NCBI RefSeq assembly: GCF_036884655.1 | Contig: NC_088340.1 | Span: 27,391,501 to 27,455,500 of the forward strand | DNA: 64,000 nucleotides | Reading direction: 5' to 3' | DNA from: Musa acuminata AAA Group | Lineage: Eukaryota; Streptophyta; Magnoliopsida; Zingiberales; Musaceae | Part shown: positions 44,334 to 55,391 of the stretch, piece by piece | Position numbering within the stretch: the stretch's first letter is position 1 | Layout: the number at the start of each line of letters is the position of its first letter | Position numbers and translations under genes: made by a program | Notes under the pieces: model-generated | Databases searched by the model: none | The model's input: only the letters and a program-made list of their open reading frames with translations | Told to the model about the DNA's origin: nothing

Positions 44334-47300
44334 ATGTCGCTTTCAAATCCCTTACGTGGCATACTTGATGTCAACTGCCTCACTGGTCCAAATTATACGG
44401 ATTGGCTCCGTAACTTGAGAATTGTTCTCACAGCGGAGAAAATCGTGTACGTCCTTGATACAGTGATGCCTACGCCCGAAGAAGGGGCAAGCGAGGATGA
44501 GATCGCTCGCTACGTGAAGTACATTGATGACTCCACTCTTGCTCAGTGCTATATGTTGGGCTCTATGACTCCAGAGTTACAGAGACAACATGAAAAGATG
44601 GATGCCAGATCCATTCTCCTACATGTCCGTAAATTGTTTGAGGAACAGGGAAGGACTCAACGATATGAGATATCCAAGAGCCTTTTCCGCGCTAGGATGA
44701 CTGAGGGGACACCGGTTCAGAACCATGTCCTAAAGATGATTGAGTGGATAGAGAAACTCACAGGTCTAGGAATGGTCCTAGAGGATAACTTGTGTGTGGA
44801 CATTGTGCTTCAGTCCCTACCAGATTCCTTTTCACAGTTCATAATGAACTTTAATATGAACAAGCTTGAGGTGACTCTCCCAGAGCTCCTCAATATGTTG
44901 AGGGAGGCAGAGAGTACTATTAAGAAAGAGAAGCCAGTTCTCTACACTGGTGAGACCAGAAAGAAAAGGAAAGCAGAAAGGTCCCTTAAGAAGGGAAAGG
45001 GCAAGGGCAAACAAGGTAAAGCAAAGGTTGCTAAGAAAGACCCAACAAAGGACAAAGGCCAGTGCTTCCACTATGGTAAAGATGGGCACTGGAAGAGAAA
45101 CTGCAAAGAGTACCTTGCAGAAAGGGCGAAACAAAAGCTTGATGAAGCTTCAGGTACATTCATGATCAGTCTCCATTTGTCAGACTCTTATGATAACACA
45201 TGGGTATTAGATACCGGTAGTGCTTATCATATATGTAATTCGTTGCAGGTTCTGGCAAGGCCTAGGAGACTAGAGAGAGGCGAGATGGACCTCAAGATGG
45301 GTAATGGAGCAAAAGTTGCTGTATTAGCTGTTGGCGAGGTCGCCCTACATCTGCCTAGTGGAGCTTTTATTGCATTAGATGCATGTTATTTTGTTCCTTC
45401 TATTATCAAAAACATTATCTCCATTTCATGTTTAACAGTTAGTGGATATAAATTTGTTTTTGAGAACAATGGTTGTTCGATATTATTAGATGATAAGATC
45501 ATCACGAAAGGAACATTGCATAATGGTTTATTTATGTTAGACACCACTCCACATATCATGAATATAAATGTGTCCAAAAGGAAACGAGATGAGTTGAACA
45601 ATGCATACCTGTGGCATTGTAGGCTAGGTCACATCCATGAAAGAAGGATTCAAAAGTTGCTAAATGATGGATATCTAGATCCATTCGACTATGTGTCATA
45701 TGCAACTTGTGAGCCTTGCATTCGTGGAAAACTGACCAACTCTCCATTTAGTGGAACTGGAGAGAGAGCCACTGAGTTGTTGGAACTCATACATAGTGAT
45801 GTATGTGGACCCATGTCAACTCATGCCATTGGAGGTTACTCCTACTTCATTACATTTACTGATGATTTCTCAAGGTATGGATATGTGTACTTAATGAAGT
45901 ACAAGTCCGAGGCCTTTGAGAAATTCAGAGAGTATAAGAATGAGGTGGAGAACCAGACTGGAAAGAGTATCAAAACTCTTCGATTAGATCGAGGAGGTGA
46001 GTACTTAAGTACAGAGTTTACTCACTTCCTCAAGGACCATGGGATATTATCCCAATGGACACCTCCTTATACACCTCAGCTCAATGGTGTCTCTGAAAGG
46101 AGAAATCGTACATTATTAGATATGGTACGGTCCATGATGAGTTTCGCTGACCTACCCATCTCATTCTGGGGATATGCCCTAGAAACCGCAGCTTACCTTC
46201 TGAACAGAGTTCCAACTAAGTCGGTGGTGTCTACACCATATGAGATATGGAAAGGGAAGAAGCCTGATCTTAAAGTAGTTAAGATTTGGGGCTGCTCTGC
46301 CCATGTTAAAAGACACAACCCCGATAAGTTAGAATCAAGGACAGGGCGATGTAAATTTGTGGGATACCCCAAGGAAACTTGTGGGTATTACTTCTATCAT
46401 CTCGAGGACCAAAAGGTCTTTGTAGCTAAGAGAGCAGTGTTCCTTGAGAAAGAACACATTCTTGACGGAGACAGTGGGAGAATGATAGAATTGAGCGAGG
46501 TTGGAGAACCAAGCTCAAGCACCACTCTACAGCCCGAGTCTGTTCAGGTATCTAATACACAAGTTTCAACTTTACGCAGGTCTGATAGAGTATCCCATCC
46601 TCCTGAGAGATATGTGGGACATATTAGAGCAGAGGATGTAGAGGATATTGATCCTCAGACCTATGAGGAGGCTATTATGAGTATAGACTCCAGGAAGTGG
46701 AAAGAAGCCATGAATTCTGAGATGGATTCTATGTACTCCAATAAGGTTTGGAACCTAGTTGATGCACCCGAAGGTATTGTACCCATCGGTTGCAAGTGGA
46801 TCTTTAAGAAAAAGATCGGAGTAGATGGAAAGGTAGAGACCTATAAAGCAAGGCTAGTGGCTAAGGGGTATCGTCAAAGGCAAGGTGTTGACTACGACGA
46901 AACTTTCTCACCCGTAGCAATGCTAAAATCCATCAGAATTCTATTGGCTATTGCAGCACACTATGATTATGAGATCTGGCAGATGGATGTGAAAACCGCA
47001 TTCCTCAACGGGAACCTGGAGGAGGAGGTGTATATGATGCAACCTGAGGGATTCGTGTCCAAGAACTGCCCAGATAAGGTGTGTAGGTTGCTTAGATCCA
47101 TTTATGGACTAAAGCAAGCTTCCCGAAGTTGGAACATAAGATTTGATGAGGCAATCAGATCTTATGACTTCGTTAAGAACGAAGATGAGCCTTGTGTATA
47201 CAGAAAGGTAAGTGGGAGCGCTATTAGCTTTTTGGTGTTATATGTGGATGACATCCTCATCATTGGGAATGACATAGGAATGCTATCCACAATAAAGGCT

Positions 47301-48095
47301 TGGTTATCTAGACACTTCTCCATGAAGGACTTAGGAGAAGCATCTTATATCTTGGGGATTAGAATCTATAGAGATAGATCCAAAAGGATGCTTGGCTTGT
47401 CCCAGTCCAGGTACATAGAAACTATTGTCAAAAGGTTTGGCATGGAAAATTCCAAAAGAGGTCTCATACCGATGAGACATGGGATATCGCTTTCTACGAG
47501 TATGTCCCCAAAGACTCCAGAAGAAAGGACTAACATGGATATGATACCTTATGCCTCAGCAATAGGGTCAATCATGTATGCCATGCTATGTACTAGGCCT
47601 GATATAGCGCATGCTCTGAGTGTCACGAGCAGGTATCAGGCAGATCCAGGCTTGGAGCACTGGAAAGCAGTAAAGTGTATCCTTAAGTACTTGAGAAGGA
47701 CTAAGGATCTTTTACTAGTATATGGAGGTAATAGCCTTAAGGTTGAAGGCTACACTGACTCAAGTTTTCAGTCTGATGTCGATGATAGCAAGTCGAATTC
47801 AGGGTATGTGTACACCTTGAATGGAGGAGCAGTGTGCTGGAAGAGTTCCAAGCAAGATACCACTGCTGACTCGACCACAGAGGCGGAGTACATTGCTGCA
47901 TCAGATGCAGCAAAGGAGGGAGTCTGGTTGAAGAAGTTCATCACAGATTTGGGAGTCGTGCCGGATAGTGAGGAGCCGATTTCCCTATATTGCGACAACA
48001 ACGGGGCAATTGCTCAAGCGAAGGAACCTAGGTCTCATCAGAAATCTAAGCATGTTCTGAGGAGGTTCCACCTTATCAGAGAGATCGTGACCTGA
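44334..48095 (+). CDS. gag-pol: Element H Gag-Pol polyprotein, RNase H truncated by a stop
   Basis: A single frame of 1253 residues from the first in-frame ATG ([12 protein letters not shown]). Gag capsid-type domain occupies about 1-215. The knuckle at 244-257 reads [14 protein letters not shown], with Tyr where the second Cys should be (Cys in element I). Protease has D293-T-G. The pre-integrase motif WHCRLGH is near 426. The integrase core has D489, D552 and E588, the exact DD35E spacing, though the residue before D552 is Leu where I has Ser. RT has FLNG and Y970-V-D-D. RNase H is complete up to the His-containing C-terminal part. TGA at codon 1254 replaces the CGA seen in I and removes 44 residues. 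Such polyproteins reverse-transcribe and integrate the element. All three changes are C-to-T type. This copy is probably defective in RNA binding and RNase H. Confidence 0.93.
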   Translation: MSLSNPLRGILDVNCLTGPNYTDWLRNLRIVLTAEKIVYVLDTVMPTPEEGASEDEIARYVKYIDDSTLAQCYMLGSMTPELQRQHEKMDARSILLHVRKLFEEQGRTQRYEISKSLFRARMTEGTPVQNHVLKMIEWIEKLTGLGMVLEDNLCVDIVLQSLPDSFSQFIMNFNMNKLEVTLPELLNMLREAESTIKKEKPVLYTGETRKKRKAERSLKKGKGKGKQGKAKVAKKDPTKDKGQCFHYGKDGHWKRNCKEYLAERAKQKLDEASGTFMISLHLSDSYDNTWVLDTGSAYHICNSLQVLARPRRLERGEMDLKMGNGAKVAVLAVGEVALHLPSGAFIALDACYFVPSIIKNIISISCLTVSGYKFVFENNGCSILLDDKIITKGTLHNGLFMLDTTPHIMNINVSKRKRDELNNAYLWHCRLGHIHERRIQKLLNDGYLDPFDYVSYATCEPCIRGKLTNSPFSGTGERATELLELIHSDVCGPMSTHAIGGYSYFITFTDDFSRYGYVYLMKYKSEAFEKFREYKNEVENQTGKSIKTLRLDRGGEYLSTEFTHFLKDHGILSQWTPPYTPQLNGVSERRNRTLLDMVRSMMSFADLPISFWGYALETAAYLLNRVPTKSVVSTPYEIWKGKKPDLKVVKIWGCSAHVKRHNPDKLESRTGRCKFVGYPKETCGYYFYHLEDQKVFVAKRAVFLEKEHILDGDSGRMIELSEVGEPSSSTTLQPESVQVSNTQVSTLRRSDRVSHPPERYVGHIRAEDVEDIDPQTYEEAIMSIDSRKWKEAMNSEMDSMYSNKVWNLVDAPEGIVPIGCKWIFKKKIGVDGKVETYKARLVAKGYRQRQGVDYDETFSPVAMLKSIRILLAIAAHYDYEIWQMDVKTAFLNGNLEEEVYMMQPEGFVSKNCPDKVCRLLRSIYGLKQASRSWNIRFDEAIRSYDFVKNEDEPCVYRKVSGSAISFLVLYVDDILIIGNDIGMLSTIKAWLSRHFSMKDLGEASYILGIRIYRDRSKRMLGLSQSRYIETIVKRFGMENSKRGLIPMRHGISLSTSMSPKTPEERTNMDMIPYASAIGSIMYAMLCTRPDIAHALSVTSRYQADPGLEHWKAVKCILKYLRRTKDLLLVYGGNSLKVEGYTDSSFQSDVDDSKSNSGYVYTLNGGAVCWKSSKQDTTADSTTEAEYIAASDAAKEGVWLKKFITDLGVVPDSEEPISLYCDNNGAIAQAKEPRSHQKSKHVLRRFHLIREIVT

Positions 48096-48227
48096 GGAGA
48101 TGTAGCAGTGGAAAGAGTTCCATCCGAAGATAACATTGCAGATCCACTAACAAAGCCATTGTCTCAGATTGTCTTTGAGCGTCACAGGGGTCTGATGGGG
48201 ATCAGACACATAGGTGATTGGCTTTAG
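48096..48227 (+). pseudogene. Element H: untranslated remainder of RNase H
   Basis: It continues the polyprotein frame after the premature TGA to the natural TAG at 48225-48227 (ending HIGDWL). The same 44-codon tail is open in element I. Confidence 0.85.
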
Positions 48228-48230
48228 GTC

Positions 48231-48241
48231 AAGTGGGAGAT
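48231..48241 (+). other. Element H polypurine tract
   Basis: aagtgggagat directly precedes the 3' LTR, only four bases after the natural stop codon, so there is no 3' spacer in this family. Confidence 0.8.
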
Positions 48242-49739
48242 TGCTAGTCATAAGTGCCCAGCAAGCCAATCACGTGAGTGATGGCACGTGTGACTTGATA
48301 CAGAATCTTTTTGCTTATTATATTTTGGCGTATATCACTTTATAACTATTGCATAAATGCATATATATTGTGATGTCCTTGGATTTGTGCAATGGGAATC
48401 GGATCGTGATGAGATCACGATAATGAGATCGAATCACCTTTAAACACATATCCTAAATAATCCCGGTCATAGGTTACTCGAGAGGGACATCATGATAACC
48501 GGATAGACTGGTGTGCTGTATACCCGTCCATATGATGGATGCAGTTGGTCTCATAGCTGCTCGTGTAGGGACACTAGGGATACAATACAGGTGCTCATTG
48601 GAGAATGAGTTCACTGGTTGATCCGCTTATGGAATGCTGGATGGTTGATGATGCCTTATTGTCAGACAACAATTCCGTAGTCCTAGTGGTGTATCTGGTT
48701 CTTAGACTTGAGACACCAAGGATGTCCTGTATGAGTGCTCCACTCTTTGATACCAGACTTATAGGTTTGGCTGTTCCCAGATCTAGTATAGCTGGTCATT
48801 GGGAGTGGTAGTCGACCTTACGAGGGCTATTGAGTGTCGATAGAGGATCATCCACTCTCGGTATCATGAGAGGAATATCCCATGTGTTCTTGCTCAGACA
48901 AATCCCTGGCCAGGGTCATTCGGGTTGAGAGAGAAAGAGTTCTCCGGGAGAATCCGATTAGAGCGAGACTCGAGTAGAAACCGTATGGGTCTGACAGCAC
49001 CATGCTCGATATACGGTCTCTGGGATATTAGATGGATGAGGGACTATAGGTACATGGTAACTGAGGACAGACAGGTCCAATGGATTGGATTCCCCTGTAT
49101 CGTCTGGGGACTACGGCGTAGTGGCCTAGTACTTCCGTAGTCGATGAGTCGAGTGAATTATTACAGAGATAATAATTCACTTAGTTAGAAGGAGTTCTGA
49201 CAGGTATGACTCACGGCCAGCTCGATATTGGGCCTAGAGGGTCACACACATATGGTAGGCATTGCGATGAGTAGAGGTTCGGATATGAGATATCCGACGG
49301 AGCCCTTGTCTTATTGGATGCAGATCCAATACCCACTAGGGAAAGGACCCATTAGGGTTTTGACACGGGATCTCTATAAATAGGAGGGATTCACAGCCTC
49401 ATAGGCTAGAGTCTTTGCTTGCCCTTCCTATTCTCCTCTCCCTCTCCACCTCAGAGTAGGCCTGGAGTTTTGAGGAGCGTCGTCGCAACCCTGCTGTGTG
49501 GATCACCGCTAGAGAGGAGGACGCTTGACCTCCTTCACCCTCTCCTAAGGATCTGCAAGGAAACAGGGATATACGATCTCCCTAGGTAACACAATCTCTA
49601 TACGCAGTTTTGTGTTTTTGCGGATTTTGCGCACCAATCTTCGCACGACGATGAACATCCTTTTGGGAATCGGGGATTTTTGTTTTCTTGTTCTTCCGCT
49701 GCGCATATGATGTCGCCCCCCCCCTATGATTTCCCAACA
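48242..49739 (+). repeat. Element H 3' LTR
   Basis: 1498 bp, the same length as the 5' LTR. It ends TTCCCAACA, then GGTGG. Confidence 0.93.
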
Positions 49740-49744
49740 GGTGG

Positions 49745-49943
49745 TACTGCCAGGACCTCGGAAATCTAGGATTACACACTTTATGGCTTCATTTTTTAAT
49801 CCATTAGGGCCTATAAAAATCCCACCCTTTTTTGCATGAAAGGGCACGAAAGCATTGAGATAATCTTGAGTTGTTGCGGTGTAAATGTGTTGTAAACATG
49901 TGCTAGAGTCCTCCTTCTCCCTTTCTAAGTTTTGAGATCATTC
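49745..49943 (+). repeat. Element E 3' LTR, segment 4
   Basis: Homologous to E's 5' LTR at about 17030-17220, including gcctataaaaatccc (promoter) and gaaagcattgagataatcttg. It stops at CATTC where J inserted. The last 390 bp of E's 3' LTR are not in the window. Confidence 0.87.
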
Positions 49944-51782
49944 TGTTAGGATCAAGAGCACTAAGAGGGGGGGGAAGTGAATTAGTGCAGCGGAAAACTT
50001 TCGACGATTAAAACTACGTTCATACGATAAGAGTGATTTTGGTAGAAAAGTCGATTCGTAAATCACTTTAACTTGTGATCAAGCAAGATGCAGTTAAAGC
50101 GAATCTATAAAGGCAGTTTGCAGTTATGATGGAAATCAGAATGTAAGCGCAAACTGAAATATGATGTTCGTACAATAAAACTAATTTACATCTAAACACC
50201 GATTCGGAAAATACTAAACTTTGAGACACGATCGTAAATGTGCAAAAGGCAGTAAGCTATTGAGGAGGTTTGTAGTAAAGATAATATGCTCAAAGTAAAT
50301 GCAAACCAGAGAGCACCGCGATTTTCGATTGGTTCGGTCAATCTTGACCTACATCCACTTCTGGCTTCCTCCACCGACGAGGTCACCGATGTCCACTAGA
50401 GGCCTTCCTTCAATAGGCGAAGGCCAACCACCCTTTTACAGTTTCACTCCTTTTGACGGGCTTAGGAGACAACCCTTACAAACTTTTCTCTCCTCTCTTG
50501 AAAGATCAAAACTTAGAAGAAAAGAGGGAGGAGAACTTCTAGACTTTACAACACTTTCGAGCTCTAAAATCACAGAGTAAGATCAAGCTTTCGGTGCCTT
50601 TGGGTTACCCTTTCATTGCTGAAAGGGTGGGGTATTTATAGGCCCCAACCCAATTTGAATTTTGAGCTCAAAATTGTCATCTCCCGAAATTTTGGGGTCT
50701 AGCAGTTGCACCGCCTGACTGGGGCGGTTGCACCGCCTGGTAGAGCTCGAAGACTGAGCCTCTGGGCGGTGCCACCTCCTGTCAGGGGCGGTTGCACCTC
50801 CTGCCAAAGCTTGGAGACCGAGCTCAAGCAGTGCCACCGCCTGATTTGGGCGGTTGCACCGCCCAGCTAGAGCTCAGAGACTGAGCCCTGGGCGGTGCCA
50901 TTGCCGACCCTGGCGGTGCCACCTTTGGCCAAGAAATCTGGGTCCGAATGGGCTGATCCATTCGGCCAAATTTAGGTCTGTCAAGGGCCCAATTGCCCCA
51001 AGATTAAGTTAATGGGATCACCTCCCATTTCTAACTTAATCATCGTGCTAACTATGAATTTCTTAAGACATTTACTGTAACTTGCTCCGGTGCATCAATC
51101 ACTTCTTCCGGCGAGCTTCCGGCGAACTTCCGGCGAACATCCGACAAACCTTCAGTGATGCTCCGGCGGACTTCCAGCAAACTCTTGGACTTGTGATTAT
51201 CCACTTGGCGAGTTCCGACGAGCTTCTTTGGCAAGCTCTTGGACTTCTCGGATTTATTCCCGTAGAACCTCCGACGACTGTTCGGACTTCCGTCGAACTC
51301 TCGAACTCCCAACGTGATCATAGTCTTGACTCTGGTGCAACTCCTGCTGCATGTCTTACTTTCATCGTAGTTAATCCTGCACATGTAAAACAAAACTTCG
51401 ATCGAGACAATTAATCCTGAGCAATTAACCAAGTTGTCCGGCATGTCATTGGTCCATCGACGCTTCGTCCGATTCTTCGGCGCATCGTCCTCTTCTGCAG
51501 CCTATTGCCCAATCGGCCAGTTGACTCTGCAAATCCGATATCCTTGGCACAATACCCGCTCTTCTTGGCCCGATGCCTGAGTCCACGGCCCGAAGCCTTA
51601 TATCGATACGTCGACCGATCCACCGGCCCAACGTCCAATCTTCTGAAATGTTCCTCCGGCACAACATGATTTTCTTGCTTTAATTGTCTCATCCTGATTG
51701 AAGCATCCTGCGTCACTCAAAACGTAGATTAAATCATAAATATATATCAAGTAGTTTCATCATCAAAATACGAGATTCAACA
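49944..51782 (-). repeat. Element J 3' LTR
   Basis: TGTTAGGATC to GATTCAACA, with promoter TATTTATA at 50633-50640 and palindromes at about 50700-50935. It holds the uninterrupted version of D's target (CTTAG at 50461-50465). Confidence 0.9.
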
Positions 51783-54382
51783 ATCTCCCCCTTTTTTATG
51801 ATGACAACTACTTGATGACGAAGTTAAACTTAACTCTCGGAGTTTAAACAAACTCCCCCTATCAATATGCCATATTGATAGAATCTTGAATTCAAACTGA
51901 ATTCAAGTCATTGCAATATTCATCATGAATACTTGCAACACGTCATCATGAACTTATGCATAATATCATACTTCTCCCCCTTTGTCATCAACAAAAAGGA
52001 GAAGTCCAACTATTCTTGTGTTTGGAATATTAGTTTAACTTATTGTATGAAAAACATAATATCAAGTTTTATCATCATGCAGTTTTGAAGCCAGAAAATT
52101 TAGCAAATGTTACATCATGCTTAGAACATTCAAGCTATCAAATTTTAGATATCCAAGTTTTACAGCATACAAGATAGCACTTTTAGAACATGCAAGCTAG
52201 CAATTTAGAGATGTTCAAGAAGGCAACTCTTGCTTCTTGAAATATGCAAGTTGCAAGCTAGCAAATTTTTGCTTCCTTTGCAATGTTTTTGCTCGCAATT
52301 TTGCTTCCATTGCAAGGTGTAAGTTTAGCATGTTTAATTTTCTTGAGATAGCAACTATTTGCTTCTCTTTATACTACAAGCTACAATTTTTACGATATGC
52401 AAGTTTTACTACATACAAGCTAGCAAAAATTTCAAAAGCAAATGCAAGATAGCTTTCTTGTGTAAGCTTATGATTCTTGCTTCCTATTGCAATGTGCAAG
52501 TTGCAAGTTTTGCTTCTCCAGATAGCACTTTTGCAATTTTTGTTTGGCAAGCTTGTGATGTTCAAGATAACAAGCTCTTTCTTCTTTTTTGAGAAGTGTC
52601 ATTTTTGCTTTCTTTGCAAAGTGCAAGCTAGCAAAATGCCAAACTAGCAAGAGATAATGTTTTACATGAGGCAAGCAAACAATTTGGCAAGTGTTACATT
52701 TGCATCTTCTCTTTAGAGGAGTGTAATTTTTGCTTTCATCTTGAATTGTGTAAGCTAGCTAGTTTGCCTCTTTTCATGATGTCCACGCTAGAAATTCTTG
52801 CTCCCCCTTTGTCATTGTCAAAATGAAGGGAATACCCTTTTTTCAATTTTCAGATTATGACAAAGGTAAGTATCAATTTTATTTGTGCATCATTATATAT
52901 TCAAATTAAAACATACACAATTTCAAAAACCTTATTTTTCATGCACGATACCGAAAAATAAATCAATCATCATTAATGGGTATATCATACATGATACTCA
53001 AACATTAAAATTTTTAAGCATTTATCAACATGTTGATCATGATACCAAACATTCATCATTTAAAGCATTCATGATACATATCATATGCAATACATTATGT
53101 ACATCATTGTCATAAGTATTGCATGCATCATTTCAAATTCATGAATATTTCATCATTGCATGCATCATGCCAAATCATAAAATATACAATCATCATTAAT
53201 GCATGATTCCTAATCATCATTTATTTTGCAACATGATGGTACCAAATTTGTCAAATTACATTCTACCATACATGATCAAAACTTCTTATTTGTATACATC
53301 AAAACAAATTAATGAATATTTCATGTATTCTTATTATCACATAAGGAATATCAAGAAGAATTATTAAGTGATGAGATAAACATTTCATGAATACAAGGAA
53401 TTGCATAAAAATCATATCATGAAAGATTAGAACATGTGAATACCAAAAGACATGATTTCTTTTTGAAAAACCTACTCCATAATTAATCAAAAGAAAATCT
53501 TAGGAGAATGATTAATGAAAAAATCTTGATTCATAATAAATCTTAATTTTGGATAAAACTCATTCAAATTCAAATCACCAAAAATCATTTTTATGGTTCA
53601 CAAAATTCGTAACATAAGTAGATTCATGATTTCATTGATAATATATTTTCTCTTTTTTTAAGTATTTTATTTTAAGTGATTGATTTCATGTTAGCATGCT
53701 TTTTCATTTATGTTAAACATGCATCAACGGTTAGGATCGAAAAATGAATTTCATCATAAAACCATCAAGATCAATAGATTCTAAAAAATGAACTATTATG
53801 ATCAAGAAAATCCGAAAATAAAATTTAACACTTTCATGCATTCGGACAAGGTTTTGCTATAGATTTTCAAGTTCAATCATGAAGATAAAACATGCTCATG
53901 ATCATAAAAATTTTTGCATCCAAAACACATAATTTCCAACATGTTATTAAGGCATGTAATAGTGTAAAATCATCATGGCAATTAAGTGATTTGAACATTG
54001 AATCAAGAAAGTCCGAAAAATAATCTTAACAAGTTCATGCATTCGAGCACATTTTTGCCATAGTTTTTCAAATACACTCATGAAAATAACACATGCTTAT
54101 CATCATGTATAGCTTAAAATCTCATGCATCAAAATATTTAATATTACATCATTATGCATTTCTTCAAATCAAACATGATTTTTTTTTTAATCAAAATGGA
54201 AATCAACGTAAGACACATTATTACTTCTTAACCATGATTTCATATTTTCAATCAAAATCAATTTATTTGTTTGCAATATTATTATTTTTGAAATTACTTA
54301 GCATGATCATAATTAAAAAAAAAACATGTAATTTTTAAGAAAATTAATTCTAAACTAAAAAAGAAAATACATCATGAGAGCA
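51783..54382 (-). other. Hybrid element: PPT, 3' block and AT-rich spacer (duplicate of F)
   Basis: It matches 33386-35986 with only scattered single-base differences (for example aaacaaactcc for aaacaaattcc, agccagaaa for agccggaaa). It has the same PPT, 23-bp palindrome (51859-51881), pyrimidine tracts and tgcaagctagcaa units. No gene. Confidence 0.9.
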
Positions 54383-55341
54383 TCAAGTAATTTCAAAATA
54401 AATTAGGGGGATTTCGATTACCTCATCATTGAAAGCGGTTAAGGCGTAGTTTACCACCTCGCCTTTCTTGATTTTCTCCTCGTCTTCGGAGGAGCTCGAT
54501 TCATCCCACTTTGTATTCTTCTTCTTTGACCTCTTCCTTTGTTCAAGTTTATTGCTTATTTTAGATTTTTGTTTAATAAACTTATTAAGATTTAGTGTTC
54601 AAAGTTCAAGTTCATCATTGTCCTTATCACTTGAGTCATCGCTCAAGTGGTATTCATTTGTCCGGAGTTCTAAATCCTTCCTGTTCTTTGGAAGGTGATT
54701 TTGTTCATCATGTTCATCATGTGCATTGTGCACCATTTCATATGTTATCAACGAACCAATTAGTTCTTCAAGTGGTAAGTTGTTTAGGTTTTTTGCTTCT
54801 TGTATTGCAGTTACTTTTGAATCCCACTTCTTAGAAAGAGAACGCAAAATCTTGTTTACGAGTTCAAAATCCGAAAAACATTTTCCAACAACTCTTAAAC
54901 TATTGACACATCCGTGAAACGGGTGTATATGTCGCCTATAGTCTCGCTTGGTTGCATTCGAAAAAGCTCAAAATCATGCAATAAAATGTTAACTTTCGAG
55001 TCTTTGACTCTACTTGTTCCCTCGTGTGTGATTTCAAGTATTCGCCAAATGTCAAAAGTCGTTTCGCACATAGAAATCCGATTGAACTCATTTTTGTCCA
55101 AAGCGCAAAATAAAGTATTCATAGCCTTTGTGTTTAAAGAAAAATACTTCTTCGCCAAATCCGACCATTCGTTCATCGGTTTAGAGGGAAGTTGAAAACT
55201 GTTTTCAATGATATTCCATAAATCCAAATTCATAGAAATCAAGAAAACTCTCATTCGAGTTTTCCAATAAGTGTAATCCAATCCGTTAAACAACGGTGGA
55301 CGAACAACCGATAAGCCCTCTTGAAAGCTATGAAGAGCCAT
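54383..55341 (-). pseudogene. Hybrid element gag pseudogene (duplicate of F gag)
   Basis: The same gene as at 35987-36944 with the same start (MALHSFQEGLSVV), the same first frameshift near 54900 and the same knuckle-less basic region and IPLIYFEIT ending. It lacks F's second frameshift, so the middle part (SKKWDSKVTAIQEAKNLNNLP) is readable down to a stop at 54599-54601. The shared frameshift shows that both descend from one already broken gene. Confidence 0.87.
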
Positions 55342-55391
55342 TTCTCACGGGTGTAAATCCGAAATGAGAAATACCGGGCTCTGATACAAAT

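Larger units (their letters stand above)
40957..49739 (+). mobile_element. Element H: young Ty1/copia retrotransposon with a long structured leader
   Basis: LTRs of exactly 1498 bp at both ends, PBS, 1.87-kb leader, a single Gag-Pol frame, PPT. The duplication GGTGG is at 40952-40956 and 49740-49744. I count eleven LTR differences (0.7%), ten of them transitions, so it inserted within roughly the last few hundred thousand years at commonly used rates. It is unrelated at nucleotide level to the Sirevirus-type elements around it. Clade is uncertain; LTR size, leader length and single frame suggest the Tork/Angela side of copia. Damage is limited to a few point changes, including a stop near the end of RNase H. 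Confidence 0.93.
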
